Positions 37,941 through 46,608 are shown, counted from the first letter of the stretch. The stretch is DNA of 64,000 nucleotides from Streptomyces rimosus (GCF_008704655.1 NZ_CP023688.1:5563001-5627000), one strand, 5' to 3'. Notes: generated by a model not told the origin, from the letters alone. Translations and numbers: made by a program.

Positions 37941-38540
37941 ATGGACGAAGAAACCTGGCCGGCCACACAGCGGCCGTCTCGCATACGGGAAGTCCAGGCC
38001 GGACGGCTGTCCTGGACCTCCGTCGATGTGCTGGACCTGGAGGGCGGGGACGGCCGGCCGCTGCGGGACGCACTGGAAAGCTTTGGCGTGCAGGTGAACT
38101 ACCTGCCCATCGGACAGCCCCGCCACTTCGTCGCCGCCCTCGACGGCAGCCGCACCGTCGCGCCGTACGTCATCCTCTGCTGCCACGGCGACGAAGGCCG
38201 CGTCCTGCTGGACGAACTCGCCCCGGAAATCGCCGCCCACCAGCCCTTCAACGGCTCCGCAGGACCCGAGGACGTACGGGCGCACCTCCGCCTGCCGGGC
38301 AGCGTCGTCATCAACAACGGCTGCGACACCGGCGACCCCCGCCTGGCCGAAGCCTTCCTCGACGCCGGAGCGAGCGCCTACATCGCACCGAGCGGCGCCC
38401 CGTTCGGCTACGCCAGCGTCTTCGCCCCGCTGTTCCTGTTCTACGAACTCACCGAACAGCGCACCCTCACCGAAGCCGTCACCCGGCTGCGCGCCCACGA
38501 CGGCGAACTCGGCATGTGGGAGATGCGGCACCGGCACTGA
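37941..38540 (+). CDS. Small CHAT/caspase-fold-like protein with a putative His-Cys dyad
   Basis: The function is not known. The 199-aa soluble protein carries features of CHAT (caspase HetF associated with TPRs) peptidase domains: a hydrophobic strand ending in His-Gly (PYVILCCHGDEG, His82), then a second strand ending in Cys (GSVVINNGCDTG, Cys128). After it comes the characteristic segment AFLDAGASAYIAPSGAP, in which CHAT proteins read AFLxAGA...xxxW. The last part, FAPLFLFYELTEQRTLTEAV, matches the usual helix before the C-terminus. The N-terminal 70 residues contain no TPR. If real, it would be a stand-alone clan-CD-like protease or an inactive relative. It follows ppc but is separated by a terminator. 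Confidence 0.75.
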   Translation: MDEETWPATQRPSRIREVQAGRLSWTSVDVLDLEGGDGRPLRDALESFGVQVNYLPIGQPRHFVAALDGSRTVAPYVILCCHGDEGRVLLDELAPEIAAHQPFNGSAGPEDVRAHLRLPGSVVINNGCDTGDPRLAEAFLDAGASAYIAPSGAPFGYASVFAPLFLFYELTEQRTLTEAVTRLRAHDGELGMWEMRHRH

Positions 38541-38557
38541 ACCCCGGCCCGCAGCCC

Positions 38558-39106
38558 TCACAGCGCCGCGAACGTAGCCCCCAGCAACACCGCCCCCAGC
38601 GCCCCCATCACCCACGCCGTGCGCCGCAGCTTCATGCCGCCCGCCACCACCAGCGCCGCCAGCAGCAGCGAACCCGCGAACGGCACCCACGCGTGCAGGA
38701 TGCCGGCCGGGCCGGTCCGGACGGCACGGTCCGTACCGGGCTTGAGAATCACCTCGACCCGCTCACCCTCACCGGGCGCCGCCGCGGCCGCCAACGACAC
38801 CCGCGCCCGGCGCCGGCCGTCACCCCCCGAAGGCAGGTACGGGCCCGAACACCGGTCGTCACGGCAGTCCGCCACCGTCATCGTGCCGTGCTCGCGCCCC
38901 TTCACGAACATCGCGTACTGCGCCGTGTGCCACGACGTCCACACGCCCGCCACCAGCAGCAACAGCGCCAGCACCGCCATCAGCCCGGTACGCGCGACCA
39001 ACAGCAGCCCGTAGGCGCTCTCCCCCAGCCGACGGGAACGGCTGCGCTTCTTGGCCGTACGGCCGGTACGGGTGCGCGTCTTGGTACTCGGACTGCTCTT
39101 GGGCAT
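38558..39106 (-). CDS. Membrane protein of unknown function (182 aa)
   Basis: The basic Ser/Thr/Arg-rich N-terminus (about 30 residues) is followed by one TM helix (about 34-55). An extracytoplasmic domain of about 75 residues carries two Cys (ADCRDDRCSG), and two C-terminal TM helices follow. The topology suggests a small membrane protein with an external, possibly disulfide-bonded loop. I do not recognise a family. It converges with the CHAT-like gene and lies downstream of pth. Confidence 0.7.
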   Translation of the reverse strand: MPKSSPSTKTRTRTGRTAKKRSRSRRLGESAYGLLLVARTGLMAVLALLLLVAGVWTSWHTAQYAMFVKGREHGTMTVADCRDDRCSGPYLPSGGDGRRRARVSLAAAAAPGEGERVEVILKPGTDRAVRTGPAGILHAWVPFAGSLLLAALVVAGGMKLRRTAWVMGALGAVLLGATFAAL

Positions 39107-39182
39107 GGCGGCGATCCTTGGGCATATGACTGTCCGCGGTCAACCTCGGACGGCGCACCGCACGGACCGCGCCACCCCGCCG

Positions 39183-39776
39183 TCACGAGTTGTACGCGCT
39201 CTGCGCCCGCTCCAGACCGTCCACGATCAGCGCCTCCACCGCGTCCGCCGCCCGGTCCACGAAATAGTCCAGCTCTTTGCGCTCCGCGCCGGAGAAGTCC
39301 TTCAGCACGAAATCCGCCACCTGCATACGGCCCGGCGGACGCCCGATACCGAACCGCACCCGGTGATACTCCGCACCCAGCGACTTCGTGATCGACTTCA
39401 GACCGTTGTGGCCGTTGTCACCGCCGCCCAGCTTCAGCCGCAGCGCCCCGTAATCGATGTCCAGCTCGTCGTGCACCGCGACGATGTTGCCGACCGGCAC
39501 CTTGTAGAAGTCCCGCAGCGCCGTCACCGGACCACCCGACAGGTTCATGTACGTCATCGGCTTGGCGATCACCACCCGGCGGCTGCCCGGCCCCGGCGGA
39601 CCGATCCGGCCCTCCACGACCTGCGCCCGCGCCTTGTGCGCCTTGAACCGCCCGCGCATCCGCTCCGCCAGCAGATCCGCCACCATGAACCCCACGTTGT
39701 GGCGGTTGGCCGCGTACTCCGGGCCCGGGTTGCCCAGCCCCGCGACCAGCCAGGGACCCTCAGCGTCCGTCGTCAT
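39183..39776 (-). CDS. pth: Peptidyl-tRNA hydrolase
   Basis: This enzyme cleaves peptidyl-tRNA released from stalled ribosomes to recycle tRNA. Family motifs are [20 protein letters not shown] (containing the catalytic His), [20 protein letters not shown] and [13 protein letters not shown]. The product is 197 aa. I choose the ATG at 39776 because AAGGAG lies 8 nt before it; the ATG two codons earlier (39782) would be only 2 nt from that site. It lies downstream of rplY, a widely conserved pair, but a strong hairpin separates them. Confidence 0.95.
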   Translation of the reverse strand: MTTDAEGPWLVAGLGNPGPEYAANRHNVGFMVADLLAERMRGRFKAHKARAQVVEGRIGPPGPGSRRVVIAKPMTYMNLSGGPVTALRDFYKVPVGNIVAVHDELDIDYGALRLKLGGGDNGHNGLKSITKSLGAEYHRVRFGIGRPPGRMQVADFVLKDFSGAERKELDYFVDRAADAVEALIVDGLERAQSAYNS

Positions 39777-39843
39777 CCTCATGTCTCCTTGCAGCAACCG
39801 GACCGGCCGGACCGGCCGATCCCCGGCCGGCCCCGTGAAACGG

Positions 39844-39886
39844 CTCGACCGCCGCCCCGCACGCACGGTGCGGAGCGGCGGTCGAG
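39844..39886 (-). terminator. rplY terminator hairpin
   Basis: A 19-bp stem (39844-39862 with 39868-39886) with one mismatch and a 5-nt loop lies 26 bp after the rplY stop, reading on the minus strand. Confidence 0.75.
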
Positions 39887-39911
39887 ACGGTAACCCGAGT
39901 TACGGAAGCGA

Positions 39912-40496
39912 TCAGCCCTCGGCGGACTCGTCGCCCTCGGCCTCCGCCGGCGCCTCGGCCTGCGCCGCGACGACCTGCAGCAGCACGGTCTCCTCGTCGA
40001 TCGCCAGCGTCGAACCCGACGGCAGCGTGACGTCCTTGGCGTGCACCGAGTCACCGGCGTCCAGGCCCGCGACGGAGACGGTCACCGACTCCGGGATGTG
40101 GGTGGCCTCGGCCTCCAGCGGCAGGGTGTTCAGCAGGTGCTCCAGCAGGTTGGCACCCGGCGCCAGGTCGCCCTCGGTGTGGATCGGCACCTCGACGGTG
40201 ACCTTCTCGCCCTTGCGCACGGCCAGGAAGTCCACGTGCACCAGGAAGCCACGGATGGCCTCACGCTGCACGGCCTTCGGGATGACCAGCATGCTCTCGC
40301 CGTCCATCTCCAGACGGATCAGCGCGTTCGGGGTCTTCAGGGCCATCATCAGCGCGTGGTTGTGGATGGCGACGTGCTTCGGGGCGTCACCGTGACCGTA
40401 GATCACGCCGGGAACCATGTTCTCGCGGCGGGAACGGCGGGCGGCACCCTTACCGAAGTCGGTACGGATCTTGGCGTCGAGCTTGACCTCGGCCAT
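39912..40496 (-). CDS. rplY: 50S ribosomal protein L25/general stress protein Ctc
   Basis: This ribosomal protein binds 5S rRNA in the large subunit. The 194-aa product has an N-terminal L25 domain (AEVKLDAKIRTDFGKGAARR ... VDFLAVRKGEKV) and the C-terminal TL5/Ctc beta domain (IHTEGDLAPGANLLEHLLN), then an acidic Ala/Glu tail. The start at 40496 has GAGGAG upstream. A hairpin terminator separates it from prs, so it probably has its own promoter in the 221-bp gap. Confidence 0.95.
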   Translation of the reverse strand: MAEVKLDAKIRTDFGKGAARRSRRENMVPGVIYGHGDAPKHVAIHNHALMMALKTPNALIRLEMDGESMLVIPKAVQREAIRGFLVHVDFLAVRKGEKVTVEVPIHTEGDLAPGANLLEHLLNTLPLEAEATHIPESVTVSVAGLDAGDSVHAKDVTLPSGSTLAIDEETVLLQVVAAQAEAPAEAEGDESAEG

Positions 40497-40620
40497 GTGG
40501 CACTCCTCGTAGTCGGCACGGTCGGACAACGACCGGACGGATCTGTGGGGCGTCACCCGGCCCACGACAGACCTGCTACGAAGAGCGCGTCGATAACGGA
40601 CCGCCGCACCACAGAAAAGT

Positions 40621-40671
40621 GCGGCCTCCCTCGCCGAGCAACTCCATGAGTCTACCCGGCGGGGAGGCCGC
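40621..40671 (-). terminator. prs intrinsic terminator
   Basis: A 14-bp GC stem (40621-40634 with 40658-40671, one bulged base) is followed on the minus strand by ACTTTTC, a short U-tract. It lies 46 bp after the prs stop. The rest of the 221-bp gap up to rplY presumably carries the rplY promoter; no clear hexamers are assigned. Confidence 0.8.
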
Positions 40672-40717
40672 CCCCAAAGTCGATCTCCGTGGCCCCTCGC
40701 GGGCTACGGAATCCGGC

Positions 40718-41692
40718 TCACTGCTCCTCGAAGAGGCTGGTCACCGAGCCGTCCTCGAACACCTCACGGATCGCCCGGGCGATCGTCGGCGCCATCGACA
40801 GCACCGTGATCTTGTCCAGCTCCAGCTCCGACGGGGTGGGCAGGGTGTTGGTGAAGACGAACTCGCTGACCTTCGAGTTCTTCAGCCGGTCCGCCGCCGG
40901 ACCGGACAGGATGCCGTGGGTGGCCGTCACGATGACGTCCGCGGCGCCGTTCGCGAACAGCGCGTCCGCCGCGGCACAGATCGTGCCACCGGTGTCGATC
41001 ATGTCGTCCACCAGGACGCAGACCCGGTCCTTGACGTCACCGACGACCTCGTGGACGGTGACCTGGTTCGCCACGTCCTTGTCCCGGCGCTTGTGGACGA
41101 TCGCCAGCGGCGCGTCCAGCCGGTCGCACCAGCGGTCCGCGACCCGCACCCGGCCCGCGTCCGGCGAGACCACCGTCAGCTTCTCGCGGTCCACCTTCGC
41201 GCCCACGTAGTCCGCCAGGACCGGCAGCGCGAACAGGTGGTCCACCGGGCCGTCGAAGAAGCCCTGGATCTGGTCCGTGTGCAGGTCGACCGTGACGATT
41301 CGGTCCGCACCCGCGCACTTCAGCAGATCCGCGATCAGCCGCGCCGAGATCGGCTCGCGGCCGCGGTGCTTCTTGTCCTGGCGGGCGTAGCCGTAGGACG
41401 GGATGACCACGGTGATGCTGCGGGCCGAGGCCCGCTTCAGCGCATCGATCATGATCAACTGTTCCATGATCCACTTGTTGATGGGAGCCGTGTGGCTCTG
41501 CATCAAGAAGCAGTCCGCACCACGCGCCGACTCCTGGTAACGGACGTAGATCTCGCCGTTGGCGAAGTCGAACGCCTTGGTCGGGACCAGCCCGACACCC
41601 AGCTGGTGGGCGACCTCCTCAGCCAGCTCGGGGTGGGCGCGGCCGGAGAAGAGCATCAGCTTCTTCTCGCCGGTCGTCTTGATCCCGGTCAC
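40718..41692 (-). CDS. prs: Ribose-phosphate pyrophosphokinase
   Basis: This enzyme makes PRPP from ribose-5-phosphate and ATP for nucleotide, His and Trp synthesis. Motifs are GEIYVRYQESARG, YARQDKKHRGREPI (ATP flexible loop), VDLHTDQIQGFF and the PRPP-binding VLVDDMIDTGGTI. The 324-aa length is normal. The GTG at 41692 is supported by GAGGAG 7 nt upstream. It lies 70 bp after glmU on the same strand, and the glmU-prs order is common in bacteria. Confidence 0.96.
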   Translation of the reverse strand: MTGIKTTGEKKLMLFSGRAHPELAEEVAHQLGVGLVPTKAFDFANGEIYVRYQESARGADCFLMQSHTAPINKWIMEQLIMIDALKRASARSITVVIPSYGYARQDKKHRGREPISARLIADLLKCAGADRIVTVDLHTDQIQGFFDGPVDHLFALPVLADYVGAKVDREKLTVVSPDAGRVRVADRWCDRLDAPLAIVHKRRDKDVANQVTVHEVVGDVKDRVCVLVDDMIDTGGTICAAADALFANGAADVIVTATHGILSGPAADRLKNSKVSEFVFTNTLPTPSELELDKITVLSMAPTIARAIREVFEDGSVTSLFEEQ

Positions 41693-41762
41693 AGCAAATC
41701 TCCTCGAATCCTGTTTGCGTGCACTTATCACGGTACGCCCCGCACGGCGCACCCGAGCACGA

Positions 41763-43220
41763 TCACTGCTCGCCGTCGGACTCCTGGCCAGCAGCAGACG
41801 CAGCCTGCGCGGCGGCGCTTCCGGGACGCTTACGGGCGACCCAACCCTCGATATTCCGCTGCTGGCCGCGCGCGACCGCCAGCGAACCCGGGGGCACATC
41901 CTTGGTGATCACCGAGCCGGCAGCGGTGTACGCGCCGTCCCCGACCGTGACAGGAGCCACAAACATGTTGTCCGAGCCGGTCTTGCAGTGCGACCCGACC
42001 GTCGTGTGGTGCTTCGACTCACCGTCGTAGTTCACGAAGACACTCGCCGCGCCGATATTGGTGAACTCACCGATCGTGGCGTCACCCACATACGACAGAT
42101 GCGGCACCTTCGTGCCCTCACCGATCGTCGCGTTCTTCATCTCCACATACGTACCGGCCTTCGCCTTCGGGCCCAGATCCGTACCCGGACGCAGATACGC
42201 GTACGGACCCACACTCGCCCCCGGACCGACCTTCGCACCGTCCGCGACCGTGAACGACACCGACGCGCCCTCACCGACCGACGTGTCCTTCAGCCGCGAA
42301 TCCGGACCCACCTCGGCGTGCGCCGCCACATGCGTCGCACCCAGCAACTGCGTACCCGGGTGCACCGTGGCGTCCGCCTCGAACGTCACCGACACATCCA
42401 CCCACGTCGTCGCCGGATCCACGACCGTCACACCGTCCAGCATCGCCCGGTGCAACAGCCGCTCGTTCAGCAGCCGGCGCGCCTCCGCCAGCTGCACACG
42501 GTTGTTGATGCCCAGGATCTCCCGGTGATCATCCGCCACCGCGGCGCCCACCCGGTGCCCGGCCTCCCGCAGAATCCCCAGCACATCGGTGAGGTACTCC
42601 TCACCCTGGCTGTTGTCCGTACGCACCTTCCCCAGCGCGTCCGTCAGCAGCTGCGCGTCGAACGCGAACACCCCGGAGTTGATCTCCCGGATCGCGCGCT
42701 GCGCGTCCGTCGCGTCCTTGTGCTCCACGATCTCGGTGACCGCGCCGGTGTTCTCGTCCCGCACGATCCGGCCGTACCCCGTCGAGTCCGGCACCTCGGC
42801 CGACAGCACCGTGACGGCGTTGCCGTCCGCGGCATGGGTGTCACCGAGCTTCTTGAGGGTCTCGCCGGTCAGCAGCGGAGTGTCGCCGCACACGACGATC
42901 ACGGTGCCGTCGAGGGTGACACCGCTGTTGCCCAGCTCCTCCAGACCCATGCGGACGGCATGGCCGGTGCCGTTCTGCTCGTGCTGCACCGCGGTGCGCA
43001 CATCCGGGTCGATCTCGGCGAGATGCCCGCCGACCTGCTCACGGGCGTGACCGACGACCACGACGAGGTGCTCGGGGTCCAGCTCTCGGGAGGCGGCGAC
43101 GACATGCCCCACGAGGGAGCGTCCGCAGATCGCGTGCAGAACCTTGGGGGTCGACGACTTCATGCGGGTGCCCTCACCCGCTGCGAGAACGACGACGGCG
43201 GCCGGGCGGTTGGCGCTCAC
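41763..43220 (-). CDS. glmU: Bifunctional GlcNAc-1-phosphate uridylyltransferase / glucosamine-1-phosphate acetyltransferase
   Basis: This enzyme makes UDP-GlcNAc for peptidoglycan. The N-terminal nucleotidyltransferase carries LAAGEGTRMKSSTPKVLH and GDTPLLTGETL; the C-terminal left-handed beta-helix has hexapeptide repeats (NATIGEGTKVPHLSYVGDA) and acetyltransferase residues in FVNYDGESKHHTTVG. The 485-aa product begins with GTG at 43220 after AAGGG. The Ala/Gly/Gln-rich tail is typical of actinobacterial GlmU. Confidence 0.96.
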   Translation of the reverse strand: MSANRPAAVVVLAAGEGTRMKSSTPKVLHAICGRSLVGHVVAASRELDPEHLVVVVGHAREQVGGHLAEIDPDVRTAVQHEQNGTGHAVRMGLEELGNSGVTLDGTVIVVCGDTPLLTGETLKKLGDTHAADGNAVTVLSAEVPDSTGYGRIVRDENTGAVTEIVEHKDATDAQRAIREINSGVFAFDAQLLTDALGKVRTDNSQGEEYLTDVLGILREAGHRVGAAVADDHREILGINNRVQLAEARRLLNERLLHRAMLDGVTVVDPATTWVDVSVTFEADATVHPGTQLLGATHVAAHAEVGPDSRLKDTSVGEGASVSFTVADGAKVGPGASVGPYAYLRPGTDLGPKAKAGTYVEMKNATIGEGTKVPHLSYVGDATIGEFTNIGAASVFVNYDGESKHHTTVGSHCKTGSDNMFVAPVTVGDGAYTAAGSVITKDVPPGSLAVARGQQRNIEGWVARKRPGSAAAQAASAAGQESDGEQ

Positions 43221-43292
43221 GGGATGCCCTTCGGCTTCTTCGGGTGGTGGACACCCGAAGGATACCGGTGCGGTTTGCGGGCGAAACGCGGG

Positions 43293-43319
43293 CGGGTCCC
43301 GACCGGAGGTCGGGACCCG
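43293..43319 (-). terminator. Terminator after tRNA-Gln
   Basis: A perfect 12-bp stem (43293-43304 with 43308-43319) and GGA loop lie 9 bp downstream of the tRNA 3' end on the minus strand. Confidence 0.8.
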
Positions 43320-43328
43320 AACTTGGCA

Positions 43329-43402
43329 TGGCTCCCGGGGGAGGACTCGAACCCCCATCTGCTGAACCAAAATCAGCGGTCTTGCCCTTAGACGACCCGG
43401 GA
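43329..43402 (-). tRNA. tRNA-Gln (anticodon TTG)
   Basis: The cloverleaf is complete: 7-bp acceptor stem TCCCGGG/CCCGGGA, D-arm GTC...GAC, anticodon stem GCTGA/TCAGC with loop TTTTGGT (anticodon TTG, reading CAA), 4-nt variable loop and T-arm with TTCGAGT. CCA is encoded after discriminator G. The length is 74 nt with CCA. Confidence 0.95.
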
Positions 43403-43408
43403 TCACCG

Positions 43409-44272
43409 TTATGTCCGGTTCGCCTCCTGGCTGCCGCGGACGCCCCCTACTATGCCGTACCACCAGCCTTCGATGCGACGGTAGAGGTCGGCACTTTGGC
43501 GAACTCGGACCACGAGGCAGCCGTGGTAGCTCTCGCCCACGTTCTTGCGGACGGTCTTCGGATTGTGCTTCTTCAGCGTCGTCCTGGCGAAGGTGGCGAC
43601 ATCCACACCGACGAGATCCGCCCAGTATTGCTCGGCCCTGCCGACGTCGGCCGACTCGTGGATGTGGACGCGGAACTGCAGCCGCTCCGGCGCGACGTCG
43701 ACCAGTGCGAGCCACGCGAGGAAGAGCCGGATCATGTTGGGATCGCTGTTCGTGAAAGTGACGCGTTCCTGGGGGCTGTGTGGCTTGCTCTTGGTGCCTT
43801 CGGACCAGTAGAGCGACACCCCGGCCACGTGGAGTTCGCGATCGCTCAGGCCCGCCATCTCGTCGGCCGCAGCGCGCTTCGTCCGCTGCCGCTCCTCCTC
43901 ACGGCGGAGCAGCGTCGTCTCCCAGCCGCGCTTCGCGATGGCGGACGCCTGCTCGCTGCTGCGCCTCGGGGGCCTGGGCATGTCCCGGACCCACAGGGAG
44001 ATGGAGCTCTTCGAGCAGCCCAGCTCGACTTGGATCGCGTCGTACGTCATCCCCCGCCCCCGCAGCTCTCGCGCCCGCGCCCGAAGGTCATCCTTCGCGT
44101 TCGGGCGGCGGGTCCAGTCCGGTGGGGGTTCGCCCTGGAGGAGGCGGTTGAGGATGTCGTTGTTGTGGATGTGGAGGCGGTCGCGGATCTGGCGGCGGCT
44201 CAAACCGTCGCGGCGGAGGGTGACGGCCTGGTCGCGCAGGGACTCGAAGTCCGCTTGTGTGTGGCGGTGCAT
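43409..44272 (-). CDS. HTH protein with a LAGLIDADG-like C-terminal domain
   Basis: The 287-aa protein has two N-terminal HTH-like units: SRRQIRDRLHIHNNDILNRLL (written as overlapping SRRQIRDRLHI and HNNDILNRLL) and TYDAIQVELGCSKSSISLWV. The C-terminal half (about 145-280) begins ELHVAGVSLYWSEGTKSK and continues VTFTNSDPNMIRLFLAWL. The first resembles the LAGLIDADG helix plus acidic-residue pattern (G-x-x-Y-W-x-E-G) and the second the following strand of homing-endonuclease-like folds. It could bind or cut DNA, or act as a WhiA-like regulator, where such domains are catalytically dead. It ends 6 bp before the tRNA-Gln 5' end on the same strand. The function is unknown. Confidence 0.75.
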   Translation of the reverse strand: MHRHTQADFESLRDQAVTLRRDGLSRRQIRDRLHIHNNDILNRLLQGEPPPDWTRRPNAKDDLRARARELRGRGMTYDAIQVELGCSKSSISLWVRDMPRPPRRSSEQASAIAKRGWETTLLRREEERQRTKRAAADEMAGLSDRELHVAGVSLYWSEGTKSKPHSPQERVTFTNSDPNMIRLFLAWLALVDVAPERLQFRVHIHESADVGRAEQYWADLVGVDVATFARTTLKKHNPKTVRKNVGESYHGCLVVRVRQSADLYRRIEGWWYGIVGGVRGSQEANRT

Positions 44273-44415
44273 GCGCTCAGCTTCGAGCCGGGCGCTGTAC
44301 AAAGCTGTCGAAAATGTGGGCGATTCAACAGTTCGAGGGAATGCGAGCCGGTACCCGTCCGTAACGGTGCACTCGCGTGCAGAGCGCTCGACGGAAAAAC
44401 GCGTGCGGGCGCCCG

Positions 44416-44421
44416 TAGGCT
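44416..44421 (+). promoter_or_regulatory. Probable -10 element for the leaderless kinase gene
   Basis: TAGGCT ends 7 nt before the ATG at 44429, with no Shine-Dalgarno in between. Confidence 0.45.
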
Positions 44422-44428
44422 GGTCGGT

Positions 44429-45925
44429 ATGACCGCAACGGGGGCAATCGAAGCAACGGGTGCCAGGGACGCGCCCGCCGGGCCGTGGTGGTGGCCACGG
44501 CGGCGGAGCGCCGTGCTGGACGTGTCGCTGGCCGTCGTCTCGACGCTGGAGACCGTGGTCGAGGGCTTGGACTTCGCCGGGGACGCCGGGCTGCCGTCGT
44601 GGACCGGGCTGCTGCTGGGCCTGGTCGTGGGCCCGGTGCTGCTGCTGCGCCGCCGCTGGCCGGTGGCGGTGGTGCTGGTCTCGATCGCGGTGACGCCGAC
44701 GCAGATGGGCGCGCTGCTGAGCATCGTGGGCCTGTATTCGCTGGCGGTCTCGGACGTGCCGCGCCGGGCGCTCGGGCTGCTGGCCGGGATGTCGGTGATC
44801 GGGACGCTGGTCAGCAGCTTCTTCTCGCTCCGGCAGGACCTGCTCAACGAGCCCGGGTTCCGGCCGCCGACGTGGTTCATGCTGGTGATGGCGGTCGCGG
44901 TGGGGTTGATCGTGACGGCGCCGCCGGTGCTGTGGGGCCTGTATGTGGGTGCCCGGCGCCGCCTGGTGGAGAGCCTGCGGGAGCGGGCGGACGGGCTGGA
45001 GCGGGAACTGTCGCTGCTGGCCGACCGTGCGGAGGAGCGGGCGGAGTGGGCCCGTAACGAGGAGCGGACCCGGATCGCGCGGGAGATGCATGACGTGGTG
45101 GCGCACCGGGTGAGCCTGATGGTGGTGCACGCGGCGGCGTTGCAGGCGGTGGCGCTGAAGGATCCGGAGAAGGCGTCGCGGAACGCGGGCCTGGTGGGGG
45201 ACATGGGCCGGCAGGCGTTGACCGAGCTGCGGGAGATGCTGGGCGTACTGCGGAACGGGGAGGGGGCGTCGGGCCGGTCGTCGGCGCCGGTGTCGGGTGA
45301 GCCGGAGCGGCTGGTGGCGGTTGCGTCCAAGGTGAAGGCGAACGCGGAGGCCGGGGAAGCGGCCTCGGGTGCGGACGCGCGGGCGGCGGGGCCGGTGGGG
45401 TCCGGTGGCGTGCGAGGTGCCGGGCCGCGGTCCGGAGCGCGGGTGGCGGAGGCCGGTGCCGGTGACCGGGCGCGGGGCGGTGCCGCGGTGGTGACGGCGG
45501 AGCCGGAGGGTGGCGAGGGGCCGTCGCTGGCGGAGCTGGGTGATCTGGTGGGGCAGTCGCGGGCGGCCGGGATGGCGGTGGAGCTGTCGGTGGACGGCGC
45601 GGCCGTGGAGAGCGGTTATCCGTCGGGGGTGGAGCAGACGGTGTACCGGGTGGTGCAGGAGGCGCTGACGAACGTGCACAAGCACGCGCCGGGCGCCCGG
45701 GCCCGGGTTCGGCTGGCGTATCGCGAGGGTGAGGTCGCCGTACAGGTGGAGAACGGCCCGTCGGCGGGCGGCGCGGTGGATGTCGGGCTGCCGAGCGGCG
45801 GTAACGGCCTGGTCGGCATGCGGGAGCGGGTGACCGGGCTGGGCGGGGTGTTCGTGTCGGGGCCGACGGAGGCGGGCGGCTTCCGGGTGTCGGCGGTGCT
45901 GCCGGGGCGGCAGGTGGAGGGGTGA
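44429..45925 (+). CDS. Orphan NarL-type sensor histidine kinase
   Basis: The 498-aa membrane kinase has several N-terminal TM helices (residues about 28-175) with little extracytoplasmic sequence, so it probably senses a membrane signal. A short coiled coil leads to a HisKA_3 domain with phospho-acceptor His221 in REMHDVVAHRVSLMVV. The HATPase has the N-box VQEALTNVHKHA and G-box GNGLVGMRERV. Between them, residues about 280-365 form an Ala/Gly/Arg-rich insertion, much longer than usual. No response-regulator gene is adjacent, which is unusual for this class. The start is supported by a TAGGCT element just upstream. Confidence 0.9.
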   Translation: MTATGAIEATGARDAPAGPWWWPRRRSAVLDVSLAVVSTLETVVEGLDFAGDAGLPSWTGLLLGLVVGPVLLLRRRWPVAVVLVSIAVTPTQMGALLSIVGLYSLAVSDVPRRALGLLAGMSVIGTLVSSFFSLRQDLLNEPGFRPPTWFMLVMAVAVGLIVTAPPVLWGLYVGARRRLVESLRERADGLERELSLLADRAEERAEWARNEERTRIAREMHDVVAHRVSLMVVHAAALQAVALKDPEKASRNAGLVGDMGRQALTELREMLGVLRNGEGASGRSSAPVSGEPERLVAVASKVKANAEAGEAASGADARAAGPVGSGGVRGAGPRSGARVAEAGAGDRARGGAAVVTAEPEGGEGPSLAELGDLVGQSRAAGMAVELSVDGAAVESGYPSGVEQTVYRVVQEALTNVHKHAPGARARVRLAYREGEVAVQVENGPSAGGAVDVGLPSGGNGLVGMRERVTGLGGVFVSGPTEAGGFRVSAVLPGRQVEG

Positions 45926-46015
45926 GGGGGCTGAGGCGGCTCCGTTTCGTACGGGTCCCGTAGCCGCAGGAGCGGGTCCGGGGCCAGGAGCAGATCCAGG
46001 CTCGGCCCCGCCCCC

Positions 46016-46600
46016 TCAGTGCTCCTCTTCTCCCGTCCCTGAGCCGGAGTCCGCCCCCGCCGCGCTCAGCCGTACCGGCCGGACGCCCAGGACGAGGGTG
46101 TTCAGGGCCTGGTCGATGTCCGGGCCGAGGTACCAGTCGCCGGTGTGGTCGAGGCTGTAGACGCGGCCTTCGGCGTCGATGGCGAGGACGGCCTGGCCGC
46201 CGGCTTCCTGGCCGAGCGGGGCGACGTCCGTCTCCAGGGCGCGGCCGAGGTCGCCGAGGGTGCGGGCGAGGTGGAGGCCGTGCAGCGGGTCGAGGGTGAA
46301 GGGGGTGGGGGCGATGTGGCGGCCGGGCCCGGTGGGGTTGATGTCCAGGCCGCCGAACTCGGCCCACGCCTCGACGGCGGCGGGGAAGACGGTGTGCCGG
46401 TGTCCGGCGGGGGAGGTGTGGGTGCGCAGGGCGTCGGCCCAGTGTTCGGCCTGCTGCATGTCCCAGCGGCCGGGGCGCCAGCCGGCGTCCTGGAGGGCCG
46501 CGTCGACGGCGACGGGGAAGCGGGTGGCCGCGCTGCGGGAGTGGTCGTAGATCGGTGCGACGGGTGCCGCGGAGTCCGCGGACGGTGCGGTGGGGGGCAT
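46016..46600 (-). CDS. SUKH-3 family immunity-like protein
   Basis: SUKH-superfamily proteins are predicted immunity factors that bind and neutralise nucleic-acid-directed toxins. The 194-aa product has FPVAVDAALQDAGWRPGRWD, HTVFPAAVEAWAEFGGLDI and, at the end, LAIDAEGRVYSLDHTGDWYLG, all typical of SUKH-3. It has no signal peptide. It starts 8 nt after the stop of the YwqJ-type deaminase gene, on the same strand, so the two are probably co-translated as a toxin-like/immunity-like pair. The tail is acidic and disordered. Confidence 0.85.
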   Translation of the reverse strand: MPPTAPSADSAAPVAPIYDHSRSAATRFPVAVDAALQDAGWRPGRWDMQQAEHWADALRTHTSPAGHRHTVFPAAVEAWAEFGGLDINPTGPGRHIAPTPFTLDPLHGLHLARTLGDLGRALETDVAPLGQEAGGQAVLAIDAEGRVYSLDHTGDWYLGPDIDQALNTLVLGVRPVRLSAAGADSGSGTGEEEH

Positions 46601-46608
46601 GGTGCTAA

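Noticed and set aside
43409..45685. A single 758-codon minus-strand gene spanning the HTH protein and the kinase region
   Set aside because: Only the last 287 codons show family-like sequence; the upstream part is antisense to the histidine kinase.
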